DNA from: Thraustochytrium sp. TN22 | Taxonomy: Eukaryota > Sar > Bigyra > Thraustochytrida > Thraustochytriidae | Assembly: GCA_013306675.1 (NCBI GenBank) | Contig: JABLUY010000013.1 | Coordinates: 187,494 to 251,493, forward strand | Direction of reading: 5' to 3' | Length of the DNA: 64,000 nt | Shown here: positions 1 through 8,310 of the stretch, in pieces | Layout: every line of letters starts with the position of its first letter | Numbering within the stretch: position 1 is the first letter of the stretch | Program-made: the position numbers and the translations under genes | The notes under the pieces: model-generated | What the model saw: the letters and a program-made list of their open reading frames with translations, nothing else | Database searches by the model: none | Told to the model about the DNA's origin: nothing

Positions 1-1460
1 GGAGGTCGCTCCGCTGACGAACACCACAGCGGCTCACGAGGTCGCTACGCAAATGGCCACCACGGCGGCTCAAGAGGTCGCTCCGCAGACGACCACCACG
101 GCGGCTCAGGAGATCGCTCCGCAGACGGCCACCACGGCGGCTCACGAGGGCGCCACGCAAATGACCACCACGGCGGCTCACGAGGGCGCCACGCAAATGA
201 CCACTGCGGCGGCTCACGAGGGCGCTACGCAGACGACAACTACGGTGGCTCGCGAGGTCGCCACGCAGACGACCACCACGGTGGCTCGCGAGGAAGCTAC
301 GCAAACGACCACCACGGCGGCTCAGGAGGGCGTAACGCAGACGACAACTACGGGGGCTCGCGAGGTCGCCACGGAGACGACCTCCTCGGTGGCTCGCGAG
401 GTCGCTGCGCAAACAACCACTGCGGCGGCTCAGGAGGGCGCTTCGGGGCCTCGCGAGGTCGCCACGGAGACGATCACCACGGTGGCTCGCGAGGTCGCTG
501 CGCCAACAACCACTACGGCGGCTCAGCAGGGCGCTACGCACACGACAACTATGGGGGCTCGCGAGGTCACCACGCAGACGACCACCACGGTGGCTCGCGA
601 GGTCGCTACGCAAATGACCACCACGGCGGCTCAGGGGGTCGCTACGCAGACGACCATTACGGTGGCTCGCGAGGTCGCCACGGAGACGACCACCACGGTG
701 GCTCGCGAGGTCATTACGCAAACGACCACCACGGCGACTCAGGAGGGCGCTACGCAGACGACCATTGATGTGACTCGTGAGGTCGCCACGGAGACGACCA
801 TCACGGTGGCTCGCGAGGTCGTCACGCAAACGATCACCACGGTGGCTCAGGAGGTCGCTACGCAGACGACTACTACGGTGGCTCGCGGGCTCGCCACGCA
901 GGCGACCATCACGGAGGCTCGCGAGCTCGCTTCGCAAACGACCACCACGGCGGCTCAGGCGGTCGTTACGCAGAGAGCTCGCGAAGTCGCTGCACAGACA
1001 GCCGTCACGGTGGCTCACGAGATGGCTGCGCAGACGACCACCACGGCAGGTCAGGAGGTCGCTACGCAGACGACTGCTGCGGTGGCTCGCGAGCTCGCCA
1101 CGCAGGCGACCAACACGGAGGCTCGCGAGCTTGCTTCGCAAACGACCACCACGGCGGCTCAGGAGGTCGTCACGCAGAGAGCTCGCGAAGTCGCTGCACA
1201 GACAGCCGCCACGGTGGCTCACGAGATGGCTGCGCAGACGACCACCACGGCGGCTCAGGAGGTCGCTACGCAGACGACTACTACGGCGGCTCGCGAGCTC
1301 GCCACGCAGGCGACCATCACGGTGGCTCGCGAGCTCGCTTCGCAAACGACCACCACGGCGGCTCAGGAGGTCGTTACGCAGATAGCTCGCGAAGTCGCTG
1401 CACAGACAGCCGCCACGGTGGCTCACGAGATGGCTCCGCAGACGACCACCACGGCGTCTC
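1..1460 (+). repeat. about forty imperfect 36-bp tandem repeats inside the giant gene
   Basis: Units of 36 bp encode 12 residues each, with frequent TQT, AQT or SQT cores. From about 890 the array gains a higher-order period of 204 bp: the landmark ctcgccacgcaggcgacc recurs at 890, 1094 and 1298. Unit length stays a multiple of three apart from small in-frame gaps, so the array is translated throughout. Confidence 0.9.
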
Positions 1461-4400
1461 GGAGCGCTTCTACACCAACCGCAACGATGCCCCAGGGCGT
1501 CATGACGCAGACGACTTACATCATGCAGGGCGCCTCCATGCAGGACGGTGGCGAGTCACCGACCACGGAGAGCGCAGCGGCGACCCTGAACCGCGCTGCG
1601 CAGACCGCCGTGGCGATCCCGGACGCTGCTTCGCGGACCGCCATGACGACCACGGGTGTCATGACACAGACGACTGACGGCGTTCAGGGCGCCTTCTCGC
1701 GGACCGATGGCCAGTCCACCTCCACGCAGGCCGGCACGGCAACGCAGCACTCTCCTGTGCGGACTGCTACCACGCCCCGCGTCGCAGCTACGCGGAGCAC
1801 TGTGGCGTGCACGAACGTCGAAATGCAGAAAATGGAGGCCGTGGCACCGACGTCTGTCGCCACGCAGGACGCCCCCACGCAAGGTGCCTGCGAGGTCGCC
1901 TCCCCGCAAGCCGCCTCGGCGTCGCAGAACCAGTTTACGCAGAGCGCCGTGGCGACTCTGACCAGCACTGCGCAGCCCGCCACGGTCACTGACTGTCCGG
2001 CCACCATTGCGCAGTCGACTGGCGTCATCCAGGACACCTCTACGCAGAGCGGCGAAGAGGCTGCCTTGACTGGCGACGCGGCTGCCCCTACACCGACCGT
2101 CGGGCCTGCCACTACGCAGGCCGCTTTGGAGACACTGACTGACGGCGTTCAGGACGCCTTCACGCGGACCGCTGGCCAGGCCACCTCCACGCAGGCCGGC
2201 ACGGCGACGCAGCACCCTCCTGTGCGGACTGCTACCACGCCCCGCGTCGCAGCTACGCGGAGCACTGTGGCGTGCACGAACGTCGAAATGCAGAACATGG
2301 AGGCCGTGGCACCGACGTCTGTCGCCACGCAGGACGCCCCCACGCAAGGTGCCTGCGAGGTCGCCTCCCCGCAAGCCGCCACGGCGTCGCAGGGCCAGTT
2401 TACGCAGAGCGCCGTGGCGACTCTGACCAGCACTGCGCAGCCCGCCACGGTCCCGGACTGTCCGGCCACCGTTGCGCAGTCGACTGGCATCATCGAGGAC
2501 ACCTCTACGCAGAGCGGCGAAGAGGCTGCCTTGGCTGGCGACGCGGCTACCCCTACGCCAACCATCGGGCCTGTCACTACGCAGGCCGCTTTGGAGACAC
2601 TGACTGTGCTGTGCGTCCTCCTTCTTGAAGAGGTGGACATTGGGCTTAGCGAGCTTTCAAGCGTCTTCTTCCAGCCCGGTGTTCTGTACGATCTCGCGAA
2701 GCAACCGTTTCTCGAGGCCGCCTGGTCCAAGATCCACGCGATGCTTGCATCGCGTTCGGAAAGGCTTCGGGAACCAACCACGGAGGTCTGGGTCGCCGAA
2801 GTCGCCTGCAAGATGATCAGCCACTTCATTTCCTCCATCAAGGACAATCCCACGCTTGCTCGCGAATTCCTCCAGGATCCTGAGAAGGTGAAGCGCTTGA
2901 AACAGGTGTTCTGCTGCAAGTTCCAGGAGAAATGCGCGTACAGGTCCTCTGAGCTCTCTCAGGACACCTCTATGCAGAGCGGCGAAGAGGCTGCCTTGAC
3001 TGGCGACGCGGCTGCCCCTACGCCGACCATCGGGCCTGCCACTACGCAGACCGCTTTGGAGACACTGACCGGCTCCACGCAGGATGTCCCAGCAAGCCAA
3101 GATGCCATCATGCCGGCGCACACGGCAATCGAGAACGAAAATGCACGACCAACCAGGGCGACCCGAAACGCCAGGGCGCGGGACGGCTCCTCGAAGCCCC
3201 GCGTGCGTGGCAAGCCGCTCGTTGTGCTGTGCGTCCTTCTTCTTGAAGCGGTGGACATTGGGCTTTCCGAGGTTTCAAGCGTCATGTTCCAGCCCGGTTT
3301 TCTGGACGCTCTCGCGATGCAACCGTTTCTCAAAGCCACCTGGACCAAGATCCACAAGATGCTGGTATTGCGTTCAAAGGGGCTTCGGGAACCGACCACG
3401 GAGGTCTGGGTCGCCGAAGTCGCCTGGGACATCATCGACCGCATCATTTCCTGGAACGAGGACAAACCCACGTTTGCTCGCGAATGCCTCGAGGATCGTG
3501 AGGAGTTGAAGAACCTGAGGCAATGGTTCTGCGGCAAGTTCCGGAACGACTGCGCAAACCGGTACTCTGAGCTCTCTCAGGACTGTGAAAGCGAGGTAGC
3601 CACAGGCTCTTCGCCCTGGGAGGTCGGCGCGGCAGAGCCTGATTGGGCGTCCTCTGGGGGCGGCGGCCCTCTCGTCGAGCAAGAAGAGCCGGGGCAGGCT
3701 CGAGCCGTGGGCACTGGCGAGGTGGCGGCGGCCATTGGCCCTGATCCCGCTGTCGATGACGACGGTTTTCCCCCTCGTGAAGACTCACCAGGCGAGAGTG
3801 AGAGCTCCAGTGAGAACGGTCTCAGGATGGAGGCCGACCCCGACGAGATCAAGGCCAGCATCGTCTCCGAACTCATCGCGCAGCTTCAGCTTCCGCAGAG
3901 CACCATTGCCAGGGCTGTCGACGCTTTCGCCAGGGTTGACGTCGGACTGCTTTGGCGCCGCCCCGTGGGCCCGGTTGACGAGGTTGACGTATTGGCGCAG
4001 CCCGTCGAGGTCGGACGCGACACGTTTGCCGATCGGCGTGCCGCGGTTGGCGTGTTGTACCTGCAGAAGTTCCTCCTTTTCCTGGATGAACTCCCGTACC
4101 CCGACGTGGAGAAGAAACTCGAGGATGCCGAGTTCGTGGGAAACTTCAAGTCAAACTTTCTCACCAACGTCGATCGCATAAGCTGCATTCAGCGACGCCT
4201 CATGGACCTCGTCAAGAACGAGACTGCGCACCTGCAGGAAGACGACGGCCCGGTCTTTGAAATCTGTGCCAAGTACAAGGTGGACAAGTGGATGCCGTTC
4301 GACCCGGAGCTTGCTTGCCTGGAGTCGGACCCTCACCTGATGGCTCAGCGCCTTGACGAGCTCATGCTCGAGCTTCTCCCTGATAAGGAGGAAGTGACAG

Positions 4401-7171
4401 TGTACAGGAACGGGGTACCGTCGGACGAGCAAGTTGCGGCCGATCGCCGTGAGCGCGTGCTATGCGCACTGCTACAGCCCCTCGCATTGCGACTCGGCAT
4501 TGGGAACCTCCTGCACGGCTTTGCGCGTGAAATCGACGTTGAGAATGCTCCGACGGTGCCCAGCGGGAACAGCGCCGGCTTCATGGACTCGAAGACACGC
4601 GCGATCATCGAGATAAAGGCCGCCGTCGATCGGGTCGAGCTGGGTGAGGGCAACGTCGGCCATCTTCCGGACCAAATTCTGTCGCGGGTCGCGTTTCGGC
4701 GTCTTGGCGCGTTCCACGACAGCCTCATCGCCGATCCTTCCCTCCCTGAGCGACTGGCCGCCCGCCCCTCGATCCTGAAGACTGCGGTAGATCAATTCAC
4801 CGAGGAAGTCGAGCATGAGGCCGCGCTCGTGGTCGCGGCCCAGGAGGAGAGGAAGAAGGCCTTGACCGAGGGACTGCGCCACAGGCTCTTGGAAGAACTT
4901 CCGGAAGACCTCAAACCACGCTCCGACGAGCAGTGGACGCTCATGTACGGCTTCGCTGACGATTATCTCTCCAAGCAGGATCTGACCCTTGACAAGCTGG
5001 AACACATCGCGGCGAGCTCCGATGCCTCTTCGAGGCTCCAGACCCCCTTCAACAACGAGGTCACGACTCGCATCCAGGACGAGATCAAGAAGACGTTCCT
5101 GGCGGAGCTCATCGCGGGCGATGCGGCGGGCCAGCCCGAGCTCGACAGGCGGAAGTCTTTTCTCGCGACGGAGTGGCTGGACGCAGCCATGCAGGACGAG
5201 CGCCCCGCGCAGCTCTTGCAGCTGCTGGCCTGCCCTGACACCATGAACGCCCACAAGACCACGGTGCGCGAGAAGTTCAACGCGAAGTGGAGGGAGGAGT
5301 TGACAGAGCCCCTGCGCGAAGCCTTGCTGTTCGCGCTCCCGGAACACCTCAACCCATGCTCCGAGGAGCAGCGGACGCTCATGCGCGGCTTTGCTGACGA
5401 CGTGTTCTCCCAGACGAACCTGCCTCTCGAGGCCCTGGAGTACGCCAGTGCGGAAACCCGTCGCTACATGGAAGGTCAGCCCACCTTCGACGACGCCATC
5501 ACGACTCGCATCAAGGCCGAGATCAGGAAGTCGTTCCTGGCGGAGCTCGCCGCGGGCAGTGGAACTGCTGTGCCCCAGGTTAACGAGCGCAGGTCTGCCC
5601 TCGCCACGGACTGGCTGGACGCAGCCATGCAGGACGAGCTGGACGCAGCCATGCAGGACGATCGCCCCTCGCAGCTCTTGCAGCTGCTGGCCAGCCCTGA
5701 CACCATGAATGCCCACAAGACCACGATGCGCGAGAAGTTCAACGCCAAGTGGAAAGAGGAGTTGACAAAGACGCTGCGCGACGCCCTGCTGCACAGGCTT
5801 CCGGAAGACCTCAAGCCACGCTCCGAGGAGCAGCGGACGCTCATGCGCGGCTTTGCTGACGACGTGATCTCCCTGATGAACCTGCCTCTCGAGGCCCTGG
5901 AGAACGTCAGCGCGGGCTCCCCTCTCTTTTTCGAGGCCCAGACTACCTTCAACGAGGCCATCACGACTCGCATCAAGACCGAGATCAAGAAGTCGTTCCT
6001 AGCGGAGCTCACCGGGGGCTGTGGCTCAGGCGTGCCCGAGCTCAACGAACGCGCGTCCGCCATCGCCACGGAGTGGCTGGACACAGCCATGCAGGGCGAA
6101 CGCCCCTCGCAGCTCTTGCAGCTGCTGGCCTGCCCCGACACCATGAACGCCCACAAGACCACGGTGCGCGAGAAGTTCAACGCCAAGTGGAAAGAGGAGT
6201 TGACAAAGTCGCTGCGCGACGCCCTGCTGCACAGGCTTCCGGAAGACCTCAAGCCACGCTCCGAGGAGCAGCGGACGCTCATGCGCGGCTTTGCTGACGA
6301 CGTGATCTCCCTGATGAACCTGCCTCTCGAGGCCCTGGAGAACGTCAGCGCGGGCTCCCCTCTCTTTTTCGAGGCCCAGACTACCTTCAACGAGGCCATC
6401 ACGACTCGCATCAAGACCGAGATCAAGAAGTCGTTCCTGGCGGAGCTCACCGGGGGCAGTGGCTCAGGCGTGCCCGAGCTCAACGAACGCGCGTCCGCCA
6501 TCGCCACGGAGTGGCTGGACACAGCCATGCAGGGCGAACGCCCCTCGCAGCTCTTGCAGCTGCTGGCCTGCCCCGACACCATGAGCGCCCAGAAGACTGC
6601 TATGCGCGAGGTGATCGACGTGAAGATCCGCGCCATCGCTCTCGAGAAGTTGCACGCCAAGCTGGCGACCGAACTCCGGAACCTCATCCACAGATCGGAG
6701 TTTAACTCGGAGCACGCCAACCTCAAGCTTCAGATCGGCGATCGGCTCATTCGGGGCTCCCTCGCGGTTTACTTCAATGGCCGTGAGCCTTCGACCGTTC
6801 GGCTCTGGCAGGTGCCGGAGGATCCCGGGCAGGTGGCCCAGATCGCGCACGACTTCCTTCGCCGCGTCAACGATCGCGCGCGGAACGAGCTCGTGGAGCA
6901 AGGCGTCCGGTTCCTGCGGGAACTCCCAGCGCGGTACAAAGCGACTCTTCTGCCGTCGACCTCTGCACGGGACAAGCTCAAGGCGATCATCTGCGATAGG
7001 TCGGAGTTCCAGCTCGTTCACCTGGCTGAGCTTCTGAGCGGCACAATCAGCGGTGGCGACTTTGAAGCGAGATTTGCGGCGACCGTCGAGAGCAAGGCGC
7101 GCCGCATGCTCGCCCAAGCCGCCCACCGCGGGGAAGTACGCGCTGTCGCTCTCGGGCAAGCCGCAGCCTGA
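1..7171 (+). CDS. giant Thr/Ala/Gln-repeat protein with C-terminal helical modules, 5' truncated by window
   Basis: I do not recognise this protein. The frame is open from base 2 and the repeat is already running there, so the true start lies upstream; the first ATG in the window is at 53, giving at least 2372 residues. Residues 1-470 are imperfect 12-residue units of the type T-T-T-T-A-A-Q-E-V-A-T-Q. Next comes a Thr/Ala-rich region with a tandem 155-residue duplication (about 1681-2145 and 2146-2610). It is followed by two copies of a predicted helical domain with conserved REPTTEVWVAEVA and ending SELSQD (2606-2965 and 3224-3580). An acidic linker follows, then a unique region. From about 4860 to 6600 there are four alpha-helical modules of 146 residues with a LPEDLKPRSEEQRTLMRGFA core and a DAAMQ..RP.QLLQLL segment. 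No membrane segment is visible. A structural, multivalent scaffold role is inferred only. Coding assignment is firm; function is unknown. Confidence 0.9.
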   Translation, partial: EVAPLTNTTAAHEVATQMATTAAQEVAPQTTTTAAQEIAPQTATTAAHEGATQMTTTAAHEGATQMTTAAAHEGATQTTTTVAREVATQTTTTVAREEATQTTTTAAQEGVTQTTTTGAREVATETTSSVAREVAAQTTTAAAQEGASGPREVATETITTVAREVAAPTTTTAAQQGATHTTTMGAREVTTQTTTTVAREVATQMTTTAAQGVATQTTITVAREVATETTTTVAREVITQTTTTATQEGATQTTIDVTREVATETTITVAREVVTQTITTVAQEVATQTTTTVARGLATQATITEARELASQTTTTAAQAVVTQRAREVAAQTAVTVAHEMAAQTTTTAGQEVATQTTAAVARELATQATNTEARELASQTTTTAAQEVVTQRAREVAAQTAATVAHEMAAQTTTTAAQEVATQTTTTAARELATQATITVARELASQTTTTAAQEVVTQIAREVAAQTAATVAHEMAPQTTTTASRSASTPTATMPQGVMTQTTYIMQGASMQDGGESPTTESAAATLNRAAQTAVAIPDAASRTAMTTTGVMTQTTDGVQGAFSRTDGQSTSTQAGTATQHSPVRTATTPRVAATRSTVACTNVEMQKMEAVAPTSVATQDAPTQGACEVASPQAASASQNQFTQSAVATLTSTAQPATVTDCPATIAQSTGVIQDTSTQSGEEAALTGDAAAPTPTVGPATTQAALETLTDGVQDAFTRTAGQATSTQAGTATQHPPVRTATTPRVAATRSTVACTNVEMQNMEAVAPTSVATQDAPTQGACEVASPQAATASQGQFTQSAVATLTSTAQPATVPDCPATVAQSTGIIEDTSTQSGEEAALAGDAATPTPTIGPVTTQAALETLTVLCVLLLEEVDIGLSELSSVFFQPGVLYDLAKQPFLEAAWSKIHAMLASRSERLREPTTEVWVAEVACKMISHFISSIKDNPTLAREFLQDPEKVKRLKQVFCCKFQEKCAYRSSELSQDTSMQSGEEAALTGDAAAPTPTIGPATTQTALETLTGSTQDVPASQDAIMPAHTAIENENARPTRATRNARARDGSSKPRVRGKPLVVLCVLLLEAVDIGLSEVSSVMFQPGFLDALAMQPFLKATWTKIHKMLVLRSKGLREPTTEVWVAEVAWDIIDRIISWNEDKPTFARECLEDREELKNLRQWFCGKFRNDCANRYSELSQDCESEVATGSSPWEVGAAEPDWASSGGGGPLVEQEEPGQARAVGTGEVAAAIGPDPAVDDDGFPPREDSPGESESSSENGLRMEADPDEIKASIVSELIAQLQLPQSTIARAVDAFARVDVGLLWRRPVGPVDEVDVLAQPVEVGRDTFADRRAAVGVLYLQKFLLFLDELPYPDVEKKLEDAEFVGNFKSNFLTNVDRISCIQRRLMDLVKNETAHLQEDDGPVFEICAKYKVDKWMPFDPELACLESDPHLMAQRLDELMLELLPDKEEVTVYRNGVPSDEQVAADRRERVLCALLQPLALRLGIGNLLHGFAREIDVENAPTVPSGNSAGFMDSKTRAIIEIKAAVDRVELGEGNVGHLPDQILSRVAFRRLGAFHDSLIADPSLPERLAARPSILKTAVDQFTEEVEHEAALVVAAQEERKKALTEGLRHRLLEELPEDLKPRSDEQWTLMYGFADDYLSKQDLTLDKLEHIAASSDASSRLQTPFNNEVTTRIQDEIKKTFLAELIAGDAAGQPELDRRKSFLATEWLDAAMQDERPAQLLQLLACPDTMNAHKTTVREKFNAKWREELTEPLREALLFALPEHLNPCSEEQRTLMRGFADDVFSQTNLPLEALEYASAETRRYMEGQPTFDDAITTRIKAEIRKSFLAELAAGSGTAVPQVNERRSALATDWLDAAMQDELDAAMQDDRPSQLLQLLASPDTMNAHKTTMREKFNAKWKEELTKTLRDALLHRLPEDLKPRSEEQRTLMRGFADDVISLMNLPLEALENVSAGSPLFFEAQTTFNEAITTRIKTEIKKSFLAELTGGCGSGVPELNERASAIATEWLDTAMQGERPSQLLQLLACPDTMNAHKTTVREKFNAKWKEELTKSLRDALLHRLPEDLKPRSEEQRTLMRGFADDVISLMNLPLEALENVSAGSPLFFEAQTTFNEAITTRIKTEIKKSFLAELTGGSGSGVPELNERASAIATEWLDTAMQGERPSQLLQLLACPDTMSAQKTAMREVIDVKIRAIALEKLHAKLATELRNLIHRSEFNSEHANLKLQIGDRLIRGSLAVYFNGREPSTVRLWQVPEDPGQVAQIAHDFLRRVNDRARNELVEQGVRFLRELPARYKATLLPSTSARDKLKAIICDRSEFQLVHLAELLSGTISGGDFEARFAATVESKARRMLAQAAHRGEVRAVALGQAAA
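1681..2610 (+). repeat. two tandem 465-bp copies inside the giant gene
   Basis: The landmark cgttcagg at 1681 recurs at 2146, an offset of 465 bp (155 residues). The copies differ by scattered substitutions only and keep frame. A neighbouring larger duplication (offset 618 bp) repeats the segment that begins gtgctgtgcgtcct at 2606 and 3224. Confidence 0.88.
4860..6600 (+). repeat. four 438-bp tandem modules inside the giant gene
   Basis: The landmark ccggaa(g/c)acctcaa occurs at 4901, 5339, 5801 and 6239. Offsets are 438, 462 and 438 bp. The extra 24 bp comes from an in-frame duplication of eight residues (DELDAAMQ) near 5636-5660. The last two copies are almost identical over about 370 bp, which indicates a recent duplication or gene conversion. 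Confidence 0.92.
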
Positions 7172-7277
7172 TTGACCTTGCCTCCGCCCGCGATCGCACA
7201 GAATGACCGACCGACGAACCAACCAAGCAAACCACCAAACAAAACCAAACGAAACCAAACGAAACCAAACGAAATGC

Positions 7278-7283
7278 AATAAA
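7278..7283 (+). terminator. AATAAA poly(A) signal of the giant gene
   Basis: Canonical AATAAA lies 107 bases after the stop codon, at the end of an A-rich CAAAC/GAAAC tract. No cleavage site can be read from sequence alone. Confidence 0.5.
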
Positions 7284-7399
7284 TCAGCTAGCCACACACA
7301 AAAAAATCAATAGAATGTGTTGTGGATCGTGTCGCAAGCCCCACACGTAAATGGACTCCCATTCCTCTGCTTCCTCGACCTTGCCAATGAGCATAGCGA

Positions 7400-7660
7400 G
7401 GTCATGCTGAGAATGACATCCCCTTCCGCCTCTTTGGCGCCCTCACGTGGACCGTGCTCCTCCTCCTCGCTATCCTGCTGATCCTCGCCAGGACTTTCTC
7501 CGTGCAATCGTCCTCGTTTTGCAGGTCCTTGTCCTGTTGGACTTTGTCCTGCATGTCGCGCCCTGCAAGACGCGTCCTTGTTCATTGTAGTCAGCCGGCG
7601 GCCAGCGACGACCGCCGTCAATGTCGACGAGGTCGCTCGTCTCCACTGGCAGCAATTACC
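7400..7660 (-). pseudogene. possible decayed short coding stretch
   Basis: Two adjoining minus-strand stretches show coding-like codon use in different frames. One (about 7560-7655) contains SDLVDIDGGRRWPPADYNEQ. The other (about 7405-7560) contains MQDKVQQDKDLQNEDD and then a basic segment before a TGA. They meet near 7560 with a frame change and no GT-AG intron that would join them. No ATG start is visible upstream. I do not recognise the product. It may be a decayed gene, a terminal piece of one, or chance. Confidence 0.25.
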
Positions 7661-8310
7661 CCGCGAGGTCCAACGGACCACGCGACCGTGCGAAGGCGCG
7701 CCGTGGTGTCCTTCTCGCCCAGTAGCGGCGCTGGCTTATGATTGGAGTCGCGCAGAGCCAAGCGACCGACAAATGCCGCGTCGCGATCATGATGTCGCTC
7801 TGCTGCACAAGCGGTGGGCGCTCACCCAGCATTGTCTTTGCCTTGGCCCTTTCTTGGACTCGAACACTAGCTTGATCATGCTTTTGATCTTGGCTTTGGT
7901 CTTGGTCTTGGCCTTGGCCTTGGCCTTCAGCCACTCTAGCTAGCTAGCTTGAGCTCGGCCTTGAGCTTGACCTTCGAGTCGACGAACGGGCTTTGACCTG
8001 TGACGGCGACACGACAGCAAGCTAGCTGCCAACAGACGACAGACTGACAGAATACTAGCTAGCTGCAACCAGACCACGGATAGCTAGCTAGAAAGTCTCT
8101 CTTGCTCCCGGACCTAGCCAGCTCGCTCGCTCGCCCGCTCAGCTGCGCTAGCTGCGCTAGCTCATCTGCTTCAGGGTCCCAGAGGGAATTAGTTAGGTCC
8201 TTGCAGCCTAACGGCGGCGCGGCCCTGGTCATGCTGGTACTACGTGCGGCGGCGAGCCTGACAGAGAGAGCGCGGCGGCAGACCCGGTCGCTCGCGCGCG
8301 CGGCGGCGCG

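Larger units (their letters stand above)
7172..8310. other. intergenic spacer, 1139 bp
   Basis: Just past the giant gene is an A-rich tract of CAAAC/GAAAC units (7226-7276) with AATAAA at 7278-7283, a likely poly(A) signal. The spacer then holds a possible decayed coding stretch on the minus strand (about 7400-7660), a ttggcc-type hexamer run (about 7890-7930), and CTAGCTAGC / GCTCGCTCG tracts at 7936-7950, 8054-8064, 8081-8090 and 8121-8133 upstream of the next start codon. Confidence 0.6.

Noticed and set aside
1-1460. CRISPR-like array
   Set aside because: Repeats are contiguous, imperfect and translated; there are no unique spacers.
1-1460. Telomeric or subtelomeric satellite
   Set aside because: The 36-bp units are in frame and continue into unique coding sequence, with no TTAGGG-type motif.
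1556-2374. Minus-strand open frames of up to 272 aa opposite the giant gene
   Set aside because: Arg/Gly/Ser-rich products mirror the + strand repeats and lack independent codon signal.
4472-6726. Minus-strand frames of 440 and 416 aa
   Set aside because: They follow the 438-bp repeats of the + strand gene in antisense and have no recognisable domain.
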